DNA of 64,000 nt, from NCBI RefSeq assembly GCF_014189535.1, contig NZ_CP050307.1, positions 1,550,001 through 1,614,000 on the forward strand. Reading direction: 5' to 3'. Below the pieces are notes generated by a model that made no database searches, was not told where the DNA came from, and saw nothing but the letters and a program-made list of their open reading frames with translations. This DNA is from Rhizobium lusitanum (GTDB lineage Bacteria; Pseudomonadota; Alphaproteobacteria; Rhizobiales; Rhizobiaceae). Shown in pieces: positions 35,553 to 44,644 of this stretch. Each line of letters opens with the position of its first letter. Within the stretch, counting starts at the first letter, position 1. The position numbers and the translations under genes are program-made.

Positions 35553-35699
35553 TTAACGAGCAACCGATGCGCGGGCAACGCTGTGAATGTCGGCGCGATC
35601 GATGCCGAGGTCCTGCAGCTCACGTGAGCTCATGCGGCCGAGTTCGGTTACGGTCTGACGATACTTGCGCCAAGTGTTGAAAGAGCGTGCTACGTTCAT
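35553..35699 (-). CDS. DUF1127 small protein (CcaF1-like)
   Basis: A 48-aa Arg-rich protein starting MNVARSFNTWRKYRQ, with the DUF1127 core TELGRMSSRELQDLGIDRAD. GAAAGGGGATC precedes the ATG; the longer upstream frame is not family sequence. Small DUF1127 proteins in alphaproteobacteria bind RNA and influence processing of co-transcribed small RNAs. Here four anti-SD hairpins lie about 180 bp downstream on the same strand, which supports that role. A CGCCCGC/GCGGGCG hairpin lies between the two. Confidence 0.88.
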   Translation of the reverse strand: MNVARSFNTWRKYRQTVTELGRMSSRELQDLGIDRADIHSVARASVAR

Positions 35700-35870
35700 G
35701 ATGATCCCCTTTCGTGAGGTCTCTTGACGCCAGCAACCATGCTTTGGTTCCAACGTCGTTTCGATGATTGCGATATAGGCCCCTGCCCGCCCGTCGATAA
35801 GGCACAAGGTCTCAGGTCCGCCATGCATTCAAAGCATGGGTCCAATCAGCAGACGGGCTGAGGGGAGCGA

Positions 35871-36851
35871 TCAGGCCCGGAACCGGTCGAAGGCCGTGAG
35901 GCGTTTGATGGGTGGATCGGCGTCTGGATAGCGATAGATTTCGGCCCTGAGATAGCGAAGCTCATCATCGAGCGCTTCTTCTCCAACCTCGATCCACCAG
36001 GATTTGGGACGGCCGTCGCTTCCGTCGGACCAGCGATAGCCTCGCGCCTTCAGATGGTCCTTCATGTCGAAGGGGCTGTTCTCCGCAAAGATCCGGACAC
36101 GCGACCTCTGGCTTGCTTCATAGAGCTCGGCAAAAGCGGTGGAAGCCGGTCCATCCATTTCTCGAGCCAGGACCTCCAGAAGTGCAAAGCAATCGTCGAC
36201 CGCGCGATGACCTTCATGGAAATATCCCGCTTGCCCGATCAGGTATCCGAGCTTGGTACCTTCATATCCCCGCGACGACCAGTCGATCTCGGAGTTGGAG
36301 CAAGCCCAGGGCTTGCCGGAAAACAGGTGAGAAAATGCCTCGCAGAATGGCCGGTCGAAACCGGGATTGTGGGCGATCAGCAGATCAGCCGGTTCAATCA
36401 GCGCCCGCAACGCAGCCATATCGATTGACTGTCCGGCGACCATATCATCCGTGATCCCGGTGAGCCTGGTGATCTCAGTGGGAATGGAAACGCTTGGCTG
36501 TTGAAGCCCACCGTAGATGCCGGTGACGTCACCGATGCTTCCTGTCGCATCGAAGGTGAAAGCGATCACGCCAATCTCGATGATCTCATCCTTGCGAGCA
36601 TTGAGGCCCGTGGTCTCGGTGTCGAGAATGGTGCCCTTGAGGGGGTATGCTGGCCGGGCGAATGGTGCGATTGCGCGCGGCGCGAGTTTCTGCAGGATCC
36701 GATATCGACCTGTCTGCGACAGATGTCGGACCATGTTCTCTTCACTCATGGGGATGGCATGTTTGTAGGGTTTAGCGAATTTGGGGGAGCCGCGCGTGAC
36801 CGCATGGTCGCGCGGAGCCTGCTCCGAAAACATGTCAAACTGTTCGGCCAT
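35871..36851 (-). CDS. DnaQ-like 3'-5' exonuclease
   Basis: A 326-aa DEDD-superfamily exonuclease similar to the DNA polymerase III epsilon domain. Exo I is ILDTETTGLNARKDEIIEIG, Exo II is LLIAHNPGFDRPFCEAF and Exo III is HRAVDDCFALLEVL (HxAxxD type). The C-terminal part (YRWSDGSDGRPKSWWIEV) resembles a small nucleic-acid-binding extension seen in plasmid-borne exonucleases. It stands alone without polymerase. Function is probably DNA repair or RNA trimming. Confidence 0.85.
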   Translation of the reverse strand: MAEQFDMFSEQAPRDHAVTRGSPKFAKPYKHAIPMSEENMVRHLSQTGRYRILQKLAPRAIAPFARPAYPLKGTILDTETTGLNARKDEIIEIGVIAFTFDATGSIGDVTGIYGGLQQPSVSIPTEITRLTGITDDMVAGQSIDMAALRALIEPADLLIAHNPGFDRPFCEAFSHLFSGKPWACSNSEIDWSSRGYEGTKLGYLIGQAGYFHEGHRAVDDCFALLEVLAREMDGPASTAFAELYEASQRSRVRIFAENSPFDMKDHLKARGYRWSDGSDGRPKSWWIEVGEEALDDELRYLRAEIYRYPDADPPIKRLTAFDRFRA

Positions 36852-37274
36852 TCCTGTTGTCTAAGCCCCGCCGCCAATTTTCCACCTTCAAAACACGGCA
36901 CGATCTGCAGATTAACCTTGTTGGTGGGGGTGCGATTTCAGCCAACCTAGCGAGCAGGGTTTACGATCGCGCAGTTTCACGCAGTGACCGCTCTTGGGTC
37001 GCTGCGCAGAAGCGTCTGGAATAGGAAGGGCATACCAGCTGTAGCGGGAACCGCGAAAGCCGTTCGCCTCCCACAAGACCGGTTAAAAGGGTTGCCGCAG
37101 GAGGTTTAGCATAGCGACGGCAACGCCGGAAACCGGGACCGACACCCCCGGCGCGCGGGTCCGCTCTTAAACCAGCTACCGCCGCAGTGGCGCTTTTGAG
37201 CAGTCAGATGTGAACGTCTTGATGAGATTCAAACCGTGAATCGTTCAAACCATCTTCGAGATTAATGACACGGC
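36852..37274. other. intergenic stretch without recognisable gene
   Basis: About 420 bp between the exonuclease start and the end of the SyrB-like genes. No frame with a start signal was found. Several GC-rich segments between 37000 and 37200 could fold, but I cannot match them to a known RNA. Confidence 0.35.
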
Positions 37275-37850
37275 TCAAGTGATAGCAAACCGCTCAAGCA
37301 TTTTGAGGAGCTGCAAATTCTGCTGACACAGCTGTTTCGCCAGGAGCCATTTCAAGCGTCGATTTTCCTCCTCAAGCGAGGTCAGCTCATCGTATGACGC
37401 TTCGCTGTGATCGACGGGCATAAGCGCGGTGGAAGCGTTGCTCTCCCCGTTGACAGACGGTTCGATCCTTGTGTCGCGACGACGTCCCACCCCTCGTCTC
37501 GATGGTCGCTTTGGCGGGTCCATCTCCTTCTGCGATACCGCACCAAACGTTGAACGCCCATCTTGCTGCTGTGAGCAGGATTGATCAGCCCCGATCAATA
37601 AAGCCTGTACCTGCTGCTCGTTGCCGACATCGATATCTACGGGCTCTTCCTGCGGTTCTACGTTAGACACCCGCCCCTCATCCTGGCGCGAAGCGTCCGC
37701 GACAGTGTCATGCTCGAACAGATGCGACGCGTCCGCTTCGCGAACGAGCGCCTTGAAATCGGTGTCGCTCCAGATCGATTTCGGTGGCATTTTTGACTGT
37801 CGGCGCGTCGATTTGATTTCGACGACGAATGATCGCTGCTGTGTCTTCAT
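37275..37850 (-). CDS. SyrB-like coiled-coil protein, paralogue 3
   Basis: A 191-aa protein. It opens MKTQQRSFVVEIKSTRRQSK and ends with the heptad coil shared by all three neighbours (LEEENRRLKWLLAKQLCQQN, LQLLKMLERF). The middle is low-complexity and acidic with a basic patch (KRPSRRGVGRRRDTR). SyrB of Sinorhizobium is a symbiosis regulator with the same basic region plus C-terminal coil. Function here is inferred only by family resemblance. Confidence 0.7.
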   Translation of the reverse strand: MKTQQRSFVVEIKSTRRQSKMPPKSIWSDTDFKALVREADASHLFEHDTVADASRQDEGRVSNVEPQEEPVDIDVGNEQQVQALLIGADQSCSQQQDGRSTFGAVSQKEMDPPKRPSRRGVGRRRDTRIEPSVNGESNASTALMPVDHSEASYDELTSLEEENRRLKWLLAKQLCQQNLQLLKMLERFAIT

Positions 37851-37871
37851 AGGTCTAATCTCTGGATATTT

Positions 37872-38480
37872 TCAGTTGGCTTGCGAGGATTCGAAGCGCT
37901 TGAGCATTTTTCTGAGCTGGGCATTTTGCAAACGCAGTTTTTGAGCTAACTGATTTTTGAGCTGTTTGATGTCTTCGTCCAAGCTTGCCGCCTCGTCAAA
38001 AAACTGGTTTTCGGACGCCGACGGAGATTGTCGAACTGGCTCCCCAGCGGCGGCCATATGACTCGGCGCAATCCGGCCGGCGTGGCCTTTCCCTGCTACC
38101 TTCGAAGGTTTTTCCTGCGACATGCCGGGTGGTTCAGCGGCCGCGCTCGCCGGCCCCAACGCCGGCACGTCGACGACCGGCTGTTCTCTGCCATGATCCG
38201 CTCCGGCCATTTGCTCTCTGGCTTCAGCCGTCAGCGATGCAGGCGCAACGGAATCGACTGTGCTTGTGGTTACCGCCGTCATTTCAACCAGATCTGGAGA
38301 TGGGCTTTCATGGCCATGTTCCGGACTAGATGTTGCTTCCGGTAAAACTGACAACGGCGCTGGCTGCAATTCAATTTCGACAGGCTTGCGATCGATGTCC
38401 CGCTCACTCGTTTGATCGGGCTTCTCGGACGGTCGTTGCCGTGACATCAATTGAGCAAGGAACTTCCATGGTGGTTTCAT
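37872..38480 (-). CDS. SyrB-like coiled-coil protein, paralogue 2
   Basis: A 202-aa protein with a disordered Pro/Glu/Ala-rich body and the C-terminal coil LDEDIKQLKNQLAQKLRLQN, AQLRKMLKRF. It lies 21 bp from the next paralogue, in the same direction. The N-terminus (MKPPWKFLAQLMSRQRPSEK) differs from those of its neighbours, so only the coil is conserved. Probably a dimerising regulator; no DNA-binding motif is clear. Confidence 0.68.
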   Translation of the reverse strand: MKPPWKFLAQLMSRQRPSEKPDQTSERDIDRKPVEIELQPAPLSVLPEATSSPEHGHESPSPDLVEMTAVTTSTVDSVAPASLTAEAREQMAGADHGREQPVVDVPALGPASAAAEPPGMSQEKPSKVAGKGHAGRIAPSHMAAAGEPVRQSPSASENQFFDEAASLDEDIKQLKNQLAQKLRLQNAQLRKMLKRFESSQAN

Positions 38481-38627
38481 CGTGCTTCAACCTCAAGCGA
38501 CAGGCATCGTGATCATGCCACAGCTCGAAATCCGGGGTCGCGACGCAAGCCCGGTCTTTTCTGAACCGTCCAAGACCATACTGGTGAGGGTCGATAGTGC
38601 AACCGACCTAATGTTCGCTATGACAGA

Positions 38628-39053
38628 CTAGACGCCAAGGCGCTTGCGCAGGTCAGCATTTTCCGCCCGCAGCTTTTCTGCCAAGGCTTTGCGAAGCTGC
38701 CTGTTTTCTTCCTCAAGCTGAATGAGTTCTGCCATCTCGTCTGCAGCCGTGACAGGCACCTTTGCTGGCGCTTTCGCCTGCCTGACTGCCTTGGGCTTTC
38801 CAGTCACTTTGGCGTCGGCCCCTTTAGCGATCTTGGCTGCGGGTGTTTCGACAGCAACGGACGTCGCCTCAACTTTGGCGGCGCGCTTTTTGCGAACCTT
38901 GGGTGACTTTACAGTCGTAAGCGATGCCAACTGGGCCGCTTGAATCTCCGCTTTTGAGCGGCGCGGCGCGCGCTGCTTTTTAACGACCGGCGCTTCTGCC
39001 GGGGTCGGTGTCAAAACCGCGCTTGCCGCGCCTGTATCGTTCTCGTCAGCCAT
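38628..39053 (-). CDS. SyrB-like transcriptional regulator, paralogue 1
   Basis: A 141-aa protein closest of the three to SyrB. It has a basic patch RAPRRSKAEIQAAQLASL (a SyrB-type signature), an Ala/Lys/Pro-rich linker, and the coil LEEENRQLRKALAEKLRAEN, ADLRKRLGV. AGGGAGATC precedes the ATG. It is the first of three tandem leftward genes. In Sinorhizobium, SyrB modulates syrM and thereby nod and exopolysaccharide genes; whether that holds here is unknown. Confidence 0.75.
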   Translation of the reverse strand: MADENDTGAASAVLTPTPAEAPVVKKQRAPRRSKAEIQAAQLASLTTVKSPKVRKKRAAKVEATSVAVETPAAKIAKGADAKVTGKPKAVRQAKAPAKVPVTAADEMAELIQLEEENRQLRKALAEKLRAENADLRKRLGV

Positions 39054-39457
39054 CAGTGATCTCCCTCTAAGGTGAGTTTCTTTTCGACCGCGTACAAGCC
39101 GGTGTCAACATGAACCTAGGGATCGCCTACAATTTGGTAAAAGCGGTCCAGATTTCTCTGCCAACATCTGAATATGGGACCACTTGCCGCCACCATCGCC
39201 CTATCCGGCGGAGCGGTTGCTCGAACGTGTTGTTTTTCACTCCGGCCGGATCCAGAACAAGTTCCCACATAATATCTGGGACGGATCGACCAAGGACGTC
39301 CATGATAACTTGCTGTGCGATAGTCGTGCCACCCCCTGAGCGCGCTCAAGTTCAAGCCCCGCCGGGCAGCCGGCGGATCGCCGAGCTTTTCACGATTGTC
39401 CAATTACAGAAAAGCCCGGCACAACGGCCGGGCTTCGATGTTCTTGAGTTCAGAACG

Positions 39458-39754
39458 CTAGTCTTTGTGCTCGGGCATGTCCTTGAGCTGATCCTTCGTC
39501 CAGTTTGTGACGGCATGGACGTCGCCATCGTCGTCGCGCATGAATTCCAGATCGGTCAGCGCAACGCTGACGGGCTTTGCTCCGATACCAAGGAAGCCTC
39601 CAACGTCGATGATCGCGGTACCACCTGCGCCGGACCCGTGAATGTGATCCAGTTTGCCGACTTTGTGGTCATCGGCGCCATAAATGGTCGCGCCTTCAAG
39701 CACGGCAGGCGTCAACTCGATCGTGGATAGGCGAACGTGATTTGTATGATCCAT
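39458..39754 (-). CDS. PRC-barrel domain protein
   Basis: A 98-aa protein starting MDHTNHVRLSTIELTP. The PRC-barrel strands read ATIYGADDHKVGKLDHIHG, AIIDVGGFLGIGAKPVSVAL and LEFMRDDDGDVHAV. AAGGAGGATCAC lies just upstream, which fixes this start over a longer frame. PRC-barrel proteins of this size in rhizobia are stress-linked. A CsbD-family gene and a small secreted protein gene lie nearby. Confidence 0.85.
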   Translation of the reverse strand: MDHTNHVRLSTIELTPAVLEGATIYGADDHKVGKLDHIHGSGAGGTAIIDVGGFLGIGAKPVSVALTDLEFMRDDDGDVHAVTNWTKDQLKDMPEHKD

Positions 39755-40216
39755 TAGTGATCCTCCTTGTTTCCTGAGGAGGGGTAACCCGAAGCGAACA
39801 AAGTTTGTTCCATCGAGATGGTCTACAGCCCGAAGCGCTAACACGTCAGAAACGGAATGCTGTCACCTGTCGGGTTCGAAAAGCATCAGAGAACATAACC
39901 CGAGGGTCTCTACAAAACTCGGGGCTATTCATCTCCAATTTTTCCACCGACCTGAATTGCTACGCTGCCCAGACATGCTCGTCGCTCTGCCTTTCAGGAA
40001 AATAGAGTGTGCGGACAGTCACGAGATCTGCAAACTCCCCGGCCCGTATCCGTGAAGATAACGACCCAGCATGCGTTCCGATCGCACGCTCGAGCGGTGG
40101 AACATCGGCTGCGAGTGGAGGATAACGGCAGTGTCCCCGGCGCGCGCCGTCGCGTCCTAGCGGAACCAACAGGCCGCTCAGCACGTTTCAAAACAGCCCG
40201 CTATAGGAGACGAAAA

Positions 40217-40408
40217 ATGGGAAGCACATCCGACAAGATCAAAGGTACCGCGAATGAAGTGGCCGGCAAGGCACGCCAGGCCGTAGGCAAGGCTGTAGAC
40301 AATCACGAGGAACAGGCCAAAGGCGCTGTCCAGGAAGCCAAGGGCAAAATCCAGGTTGCCAAGGGCGATGCGAAGGATGCCATCAAGAACTTCGTCGACA
40401 AGGCTTAA
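40217..40408 (+). CDS. CsbD-family stress protein
   Basis: A 63-aa hydrophilic Lys/Ala/Glu-rich protein ([20 protein letters not shown], repeated KGxAxExxGK pattern) typical of CsbD. TAGGAGACGAAAA precedes the ATG. CsbD proteins are induced by general stress in many bacteria, with no known enzyme role. Confidence 0.88.
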   Translation: MGSTSDKIKGTANEVAGKARQAVGKAVDNHEEQAKGAVQEAKGKIQVAKGDAKDAIKNFVDKA

Positions 40409-40523
40409 AGCCATATCACTGGCCGTAGTTTAGGCCCGCGCTAGTGAATTGACCCCCGAGGGTGGATGTCCAACTTTATAGGGTCAGTTCATGTTCGCGG
40501 GCTTTTTAATGGGAGAAGATCGC

Positions 40524-40862
40524 ATGAAATGCACTGCCTTAGGCGCCGCGGGCGTACTCGCCCTTTTTTCCGCAAACTACGCCTTTGCACAGGCCGCCGA
40601 AGACCCGGCGGTGAGCGCCTGTAAGTCGACCGGGCTGCTAGCCCTACAGGAGCGGTCGCCAGAGATCACCGATCTCGTGATGGACATGGAAAGTCTTGCC
40701 ATCAGCAAGGCCGACACCACGGTCGAAGACGTCGCGGTCAAGACGGTCATTCTGGGAGAGGCCTACATCGCCCGCAAGGACAAGACTGGAAAGCCCGACA
40801 GGTTCGTCTGCCTGCTTGGCGACAAGGGCAAAGTTCTGCTGACCTTCTTTACGGCTCAGTAG
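40524..40862 (+). CDS. small secreted protein of unknown function
   Basis: A 112-aa protein with a signal peptide (MKCTALGAAGVLALFSANYA, cleavage near AFAQA). The mature chain has two cysteines (VSACKSTG, RFVCLLGD) that could form a disulphide, and a beta-rich end (KGKVLLTFFTAQ). GGGAGAAGATCGC precedes this ATG, so I prefer it to an upstream Met. No family recognised. Confidence 0.7.
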   Translation: MKCTALGAAGVLALFSANYAFAQAAEDPAVSACKSTGLLALQERSPEITDLVMDMESLAISKADTTVEDVAVKTVILGEAYIARKDKTGKPDRFVCLLGDKGKVLLTFFTAQ

Positions 40863-41153
40863 ACTATGAGGGTTCCCTGCTCTGAGTACTGAAGGGGCTC
40901 TCGAGCGTGCTGCTCCGCTGGTCATATGGACTTTGTGCGATCGGATTGATCTGGTGAGTGAGGGGATTTCAACCATTCATTTTGCCAGTCTCTCGCCTCT
41001 CAGTTTGAGAACAACGATGACCCCCTCGGCTGGCCTATCATACGTGGTGCACAGTGCCATCCGCATCTTAAAGGCGAAAATCAAAAAGCCACCCGTGCTG
41101 TTTGCCAAATGAACGGATGATGGAATGTCCTATGCGATCGGCCCCCGATAGTC

Positions 41154-41546
41154 TCAACGATTGGGTGTGCCGAAAGGCAAAGTCCAGCCCGAGGGCAGAT
41201 TGGCACCTTCGGGACGATGCTGAGGAACAGCCTGTTTCAACACACAGGCGCGCATGTTCTCCAGCGTCTCACCGGGCGTGTGGCCTAACTCGGCTTTGAA
41301 TAGGCGGAAGAAGGACTTCTCGTTCGAAAAGCCGTGACACCGGGCGACCTCAGCGATATGCGGCTGCGGACGGTTGGGATCTGCTAGCATCTGATAAGCA
41401 CGACCCAATCTCTTGCGCTGTATTTGCTGTTGAGTTTCACGAGTTTTTGACCCCGATTGCAACTTCGCGCTAACCCGTTCAGACAGATCTAACACATTGA
41501 AAAGCTCGACAGTTCGACTAAACGGCCGGGTCATCACGAAACCCAA
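41154..41546 (-). pseudogene. AraC-family regulator, C-terminal fragment
   Basis: About 130 codons carry only the second HTH of AraC proteins (PHIAEVARCHGFSNEKSFFR, LFKAELGHTPGETLENM). The sensor domain and the first HTH half are missing or unrecognisable. The upstream part (RTVELFNVLDLSERVSAKLQ) is not family sequence. I take it as a degraded regulator, although a short expressed HTH protein cannot be excluded. Confidence 0.6.
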
Positions 41547-41636
41547 AACTGGGTTGAACCATCACACAAATCAACAATGAGACAAGCTACTGCCGAAGCG
41601 GATAGAAAATCCATTCCTGGCAGGCGTCGAGAAAAT

Positions 41637-41676
41637 AGGAAAAATATAAAGGCCGCGAGCGCTGACGTCCGCGACC
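41637..41676 (-). terminator. Rho-independent terminator after the secreted protein gene
   Basis: On the minus strand, GGTCGCGGA pairs with TCGCGGCC across a short loop, followed by TTTATATTTTTCC. It lies 24 bp after the stop codon of the leftward gene. Confidence 0.65.
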
Positions 41677-41699
41677 TCCAAACATGGAGATGAGGTATC

Positions 41700-42191
41700 T
41701 CAGTTGGCTGCCTTGAGCGAGCTGATGATCGCCTGCAGTTCTGCCCCGTGCTTTTCCTGCGTGCCCTTCGAACCCCAATAGGTGATGACCAGAAGCTTGT
41801 CGGCGGTTGGCGCAAGCAGGGACAGGCCGACATTGACGCCACCGTCGCTGTCGGTGCCATCCCAGTCGAAATTGGTCATGCTCATGCCGTTGACCATTTC
41901 GTCCGATTTCTTCTGTGTCGAGCCGTCGATCTTGACACCATTCTTTTCGAGATAGGCGATGGCGTCGTCGATGACCTTGTCGGTGGTCTTCGCGTCAGCA
42001 ACATCGATCGAAATATAGATCGCCGAATCGTCCGAAGTCGCATCGATGCCGGTTTCCGTCTCCTTGGGACCCCAGCTATCTGGAATGGTGATCGAGGCGA
42101 CCGGCTCATCGCTTGGGAACTTCAGGGTGGCGGCGTATGATGCCACTGGAAGAAGCGCGGCGATCAGGGTCGCCAGGACTAGCTTTTTCAT
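41700..42191 (-). CDS. periplasmic protein of unknown function
   Basis: A 163-aa exported protein starting MKKLVLATLIAALLPVASYA (signal peptide). The mature part has repeated Asp/Ser/Thr-rich strands (IDATSDDSAIYISIDVADA, MTNFDWDGTDSDGG) and a C-terminal LLVITYWGSKG. This layout resembles PsbP/DUF1795-like lipocalin-sized proteins, but the match is weak. AAAGGTGAATTGC precedes the ATG, and a terminator follows. Confidence 0.7.
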   Translation of the reverse strand: MKKLVLATLIAALLPVASYAATLKFPSDEPVASITIPDSWGPKETETGIDATSDDSAIYISIDVADAKTTDKVIDDAIAYLEKNGVKIDGSTQKKSDEMVNGMSMTNFDWDGTDSDGGVNVGLSLLAPTADKLLVITYWGSKGTQEKHGAELQAIISSLKAAN

Positions 42192-42413
42192 GCAATTCAC
42201 CTTTGGGTAGGGCCTCGGCTCGGCAAGTGCCCGAAGTGCGGGGGGATGGGGTTGGCGACCTGGACAATCGTTCAGCCTCCCGTGTGACGTCCGCTCAGGC
42301 CGGATTGGCTTGGTGACGATCGTCTTTCTCAGGCCGCCGCAGGTCTATCCCGGCGGAAGCAATCATTATCCAGTAACGCTGCATAATATTCTAAATTTGA
42401 GATAAAAACTACG

Positions 42414-42730
42414 GTGATGCCCAAGAGGATCATCACCGACAAGCTGCGCTCATATGACGCCGCCAAGCGGGACGTTATGCCGGATATCGAGCACCGATCC
42501 CACAAGGGTCTCAACAATCGAGCGGAAAATTCCCATTTGCCTCTGCGCAAACGGGAGAGGGCCATGCAAGGTTTCCGATCAACCGGAGGCTTGCAACGGT
42601 TCATCTCGATCTTCTCGGCACTTCGAAATATCATCGTCACCCCACGCCACAAACGATCCGCACTGGCCAATCACATTCATCGCATCCGCGCTATAGCTCA
42701 TTGGAAAGCCGTCACCGGCGCAATTGCCCG
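42414..42730 (+). pseudogene. IS6-family transposase, C-terminal fragment
   Basis: The frame matches the C-terminal half of IS6/IS26-type transposases (RIITDKLRSYDAAKRDVMPD, HKGLNNRAENSHLPLRKRER, QGFRSTGGLQRF). The HTH and the first catalytic Asp are missing. It begins abruptly after non-coding sequence with stops upstream. This is debris from an element that no longer exists. Confidence 0.75.
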
Positions 42731-43074
42731 ATCTACAACGACAAAGCGCGCCGGCCGTTTAACGCTCGATAACGTGACAACTCGGTTTCACCCCTTGATC
42801 GCGCGTCGGCCAACGCTGCTATTGCGCCGACGATCAGGGCGGCAATTAGCTTTATCTTGTATGAGGTAGCTTTGGGCGCAAAAAGATGCCGGATTACCCA
42901 TACAAACGCGGGGCTGTGTTTCTGTTCCTTTTGTCAGTTGGGCCGGCTCACGCCGCCAGCCCTATGCCTTCACTTCGGCCCGTTCCAGCTTTGTCAGAAT
43001 TTCTTCCAGTCATTTGGTCGTTTCACGAAGTCGCGCGTTTACCATGGGAGAACCAAGCCATTTGGGAGATTGTC

Positions 43075-43302
43075 ATGACCAAGAATTTTGACCTGTCCGT
43101 TTTTTCAGTTGAGGAGCTGACCTCTCTCATCAATGAGGCAACGACCCTACGAGACACCAGACGCTCGAGCCATGATCGCAAGTTAACGGGTGCGGATGGT
43201 TCTAAGGAACAGGATGTGCATGACCCGGACCACGGCGTTATCCCCACGCCGACGCCACGTGACGTCAAGGATGAAGGTCCGGCACACGGCGTGCGAAAAT
43301 AG
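43075..43302 (+). CDS. small hypothetical protein, 75 aa
   Basis: A hydrophilic protein starting MTKNFDLSVFSVEELTSLIN, with GGGAGATTGTC upstream. A short helical N-terminus is followed by a disordered Asp/His/Pro-rich tail (DVHDPDHGVIPTPTPRDV). A longer upstream frame overlaps IS remnants and lacks a start signal. Function unknown. Confidence 0.5.
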   Translation: MTKNFDLSVFSVEELTSLINEATTLRDTRRSSHDRKLTGADGSKEQDVHDPDHGVIPTPTPRDVKDEGPAHGVRK

Positions 43303-43458
43303 AGCCTCTGGGCGAAGATTATTAGGCGATCCGCGGCGTTCTGAAGCAGGCACGCCAGCTGCGTCAATCAGCCAGGGAGAAGGCGCATAACGATCTTGAC
43401 CAGTTCCTTATTCATAAACGGCTTCTTCAGATCGGGCCGTTTGCGGTACCCGCGGGGA

Positions 43459-43800
43459 TCGTCGGTGGGTATGGCATGGCGCCAACCTCCACCGGCTTTG
43501 CCTGATGCTCCATGCCCAGGGACAAGTGACGACCGGACGGCTGATGACGTTGCTGAATGATATTGGTCACAGCGTCATCGCCAGCGATGATCGCGCCCAA
43601 GCGTCAGATCGTGCGGCTTCTGACCAGGCGACTGGGTGGTTTTGTCGCCGAGGATGCGGCGGTGCTGCATTCCGGTCTTGTATCGTCACGCTATGTGACG
43701 GTTGACGACACCAGCGCTCGACATTCCCATAATCCGTATTGCGCCACAGTATTGGTGCAGGGAGGTGGGTGCCAACAGCGTTTTACTTGAGAAAGGTCGG
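43459..43800 (+). pseudogene. transposase remnant, copy 2
   Basis: Pieces of the same rhizobial transposase as at 5 kb (LMTLLNDIGHSVIASDDRA, FVAEDAAVLHSGLVSSRYVT, VDDTSARHSHNPYC) fall in shifting frames. This copy is longer by 76 bp but also interrupted, so both are dead. Confidence 0.6.
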
Positions 43801-43814
43801 ACCTTCTGTAAGCG

Positions 43815-44061
43815 TCAGATACCACGGAACGCATCTCGGAAAGCGGCATCTGCGTCGGCTTGCGATCCTCGTCCCAATGCATCCTGCACCTTGGTGAACC
43901 ACCCGCGATAGATAAATGTGTTTGTCGCCATCGCAAGGTCCAGGTCGTTCTTCGCTCCCGCCAAATCACCTTGCCGCGTCTTCAGCCAAGCTCGAATCGC
44001 CAATGCATCGGGAGTCTGGGGGGCCTTTGCCAGCACCTCCGAAATATCCTGCTGCGCCTCG
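43815..44061 (-). pseudogene. truncated copy of the TPR protein gene (C-terminal 82 codons)
   Basis: The minus-strand frame repeats the last 82 residues of the 500-aa TPR protein almost exactly (AQQDISEVLAKAPQTPDALA ... FRDAFRGI). It is then cut where the IS3 orfB fragment starts. No signal peptide or start belongs to it. Confidence 0.8.
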
Positions 44062-44575
44062 ACTTCATCCACGACCAACTGATGAACGGGCAGAAGTTCC
44101 GGGCATTGACGGTGGTCGATGTCTATACGCGTGAAGCACTGGCTATCGAGGTCGGCCAGCGATTGCGTGGAGAGCATGTCGTTGATGTTCTCAATCGGTT
44201 GGTCCGGCGACGCAATGCTCCGAACCGGCTGTTTGCCGACAACGGCAGCGAATTTACCGGTCACATGGTCGATCTCTGGGCGTATCACCACAAAGTCCGC
44301 ATCGAGTTCTCTCGACCGGGAAGACCCACGGACAATGCCTTCATCGAAAGCTTCAACGGGTCGTTGCGCGACGAGTGCCTGAACGTGCATTGGTTCGAAA
44401 CCCTATCCGAGGCCAGGAGGCAGATCGAAGCCTGGCGTAGGGAATACAATGAGAGCCGTCCTCACGCGGCTCTTGGCTATTTGACGCCGTCGGAATATGC
44501 TGGCGGTGCAGTTACTTCGGTGGGCCAAAACAGCCTCACCAGCGTCGGAGGCTAACGCTCCAAGCTGGACCACCA
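44062..44575 (+). pseudogene. IS3-family orfB fragment (IS407-like)
   Basis: About 165 codons give the C-terminal half of a second IS3 transposase (LTVVDVYTREALAIEVGQRL, NRLFADNGSEFTGHMVDLWA, DNAFIESFNGSLRDECLN). D and E of the DDE triad are visible, but the first Asp and the HTH are gone. It differs from the intact IS3 at the left end of the window. It is fused directly to TPR-gene sequence. Confidence 0.8.
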
Positions 44576-44644
44576 AACCCAAGCGCTTCAATCGCAGTAT
44601 GCACTAACATTAAACCCGGATCATCCTGCGGGGGCATGCCACCG

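Larger units (their letters stand above)
43449..44061 (+). repeat. long direct repeat, copy 2
   Basis: It matches 4997-5530. It retains 76 bp missing from copy 1 (43543-43618) and ends abruptly at 44061, where TPR-gene sequence joins an IS3 orfB fragment. The orientation is the same as copy 1. Confidence 0.85.

Noticed and set aside
37000..37200. Possible structured RNA in a GC-rich gap
   Set aside because: Several local inverted repeats exist, but no consistent fold, promoter or terminator was found.
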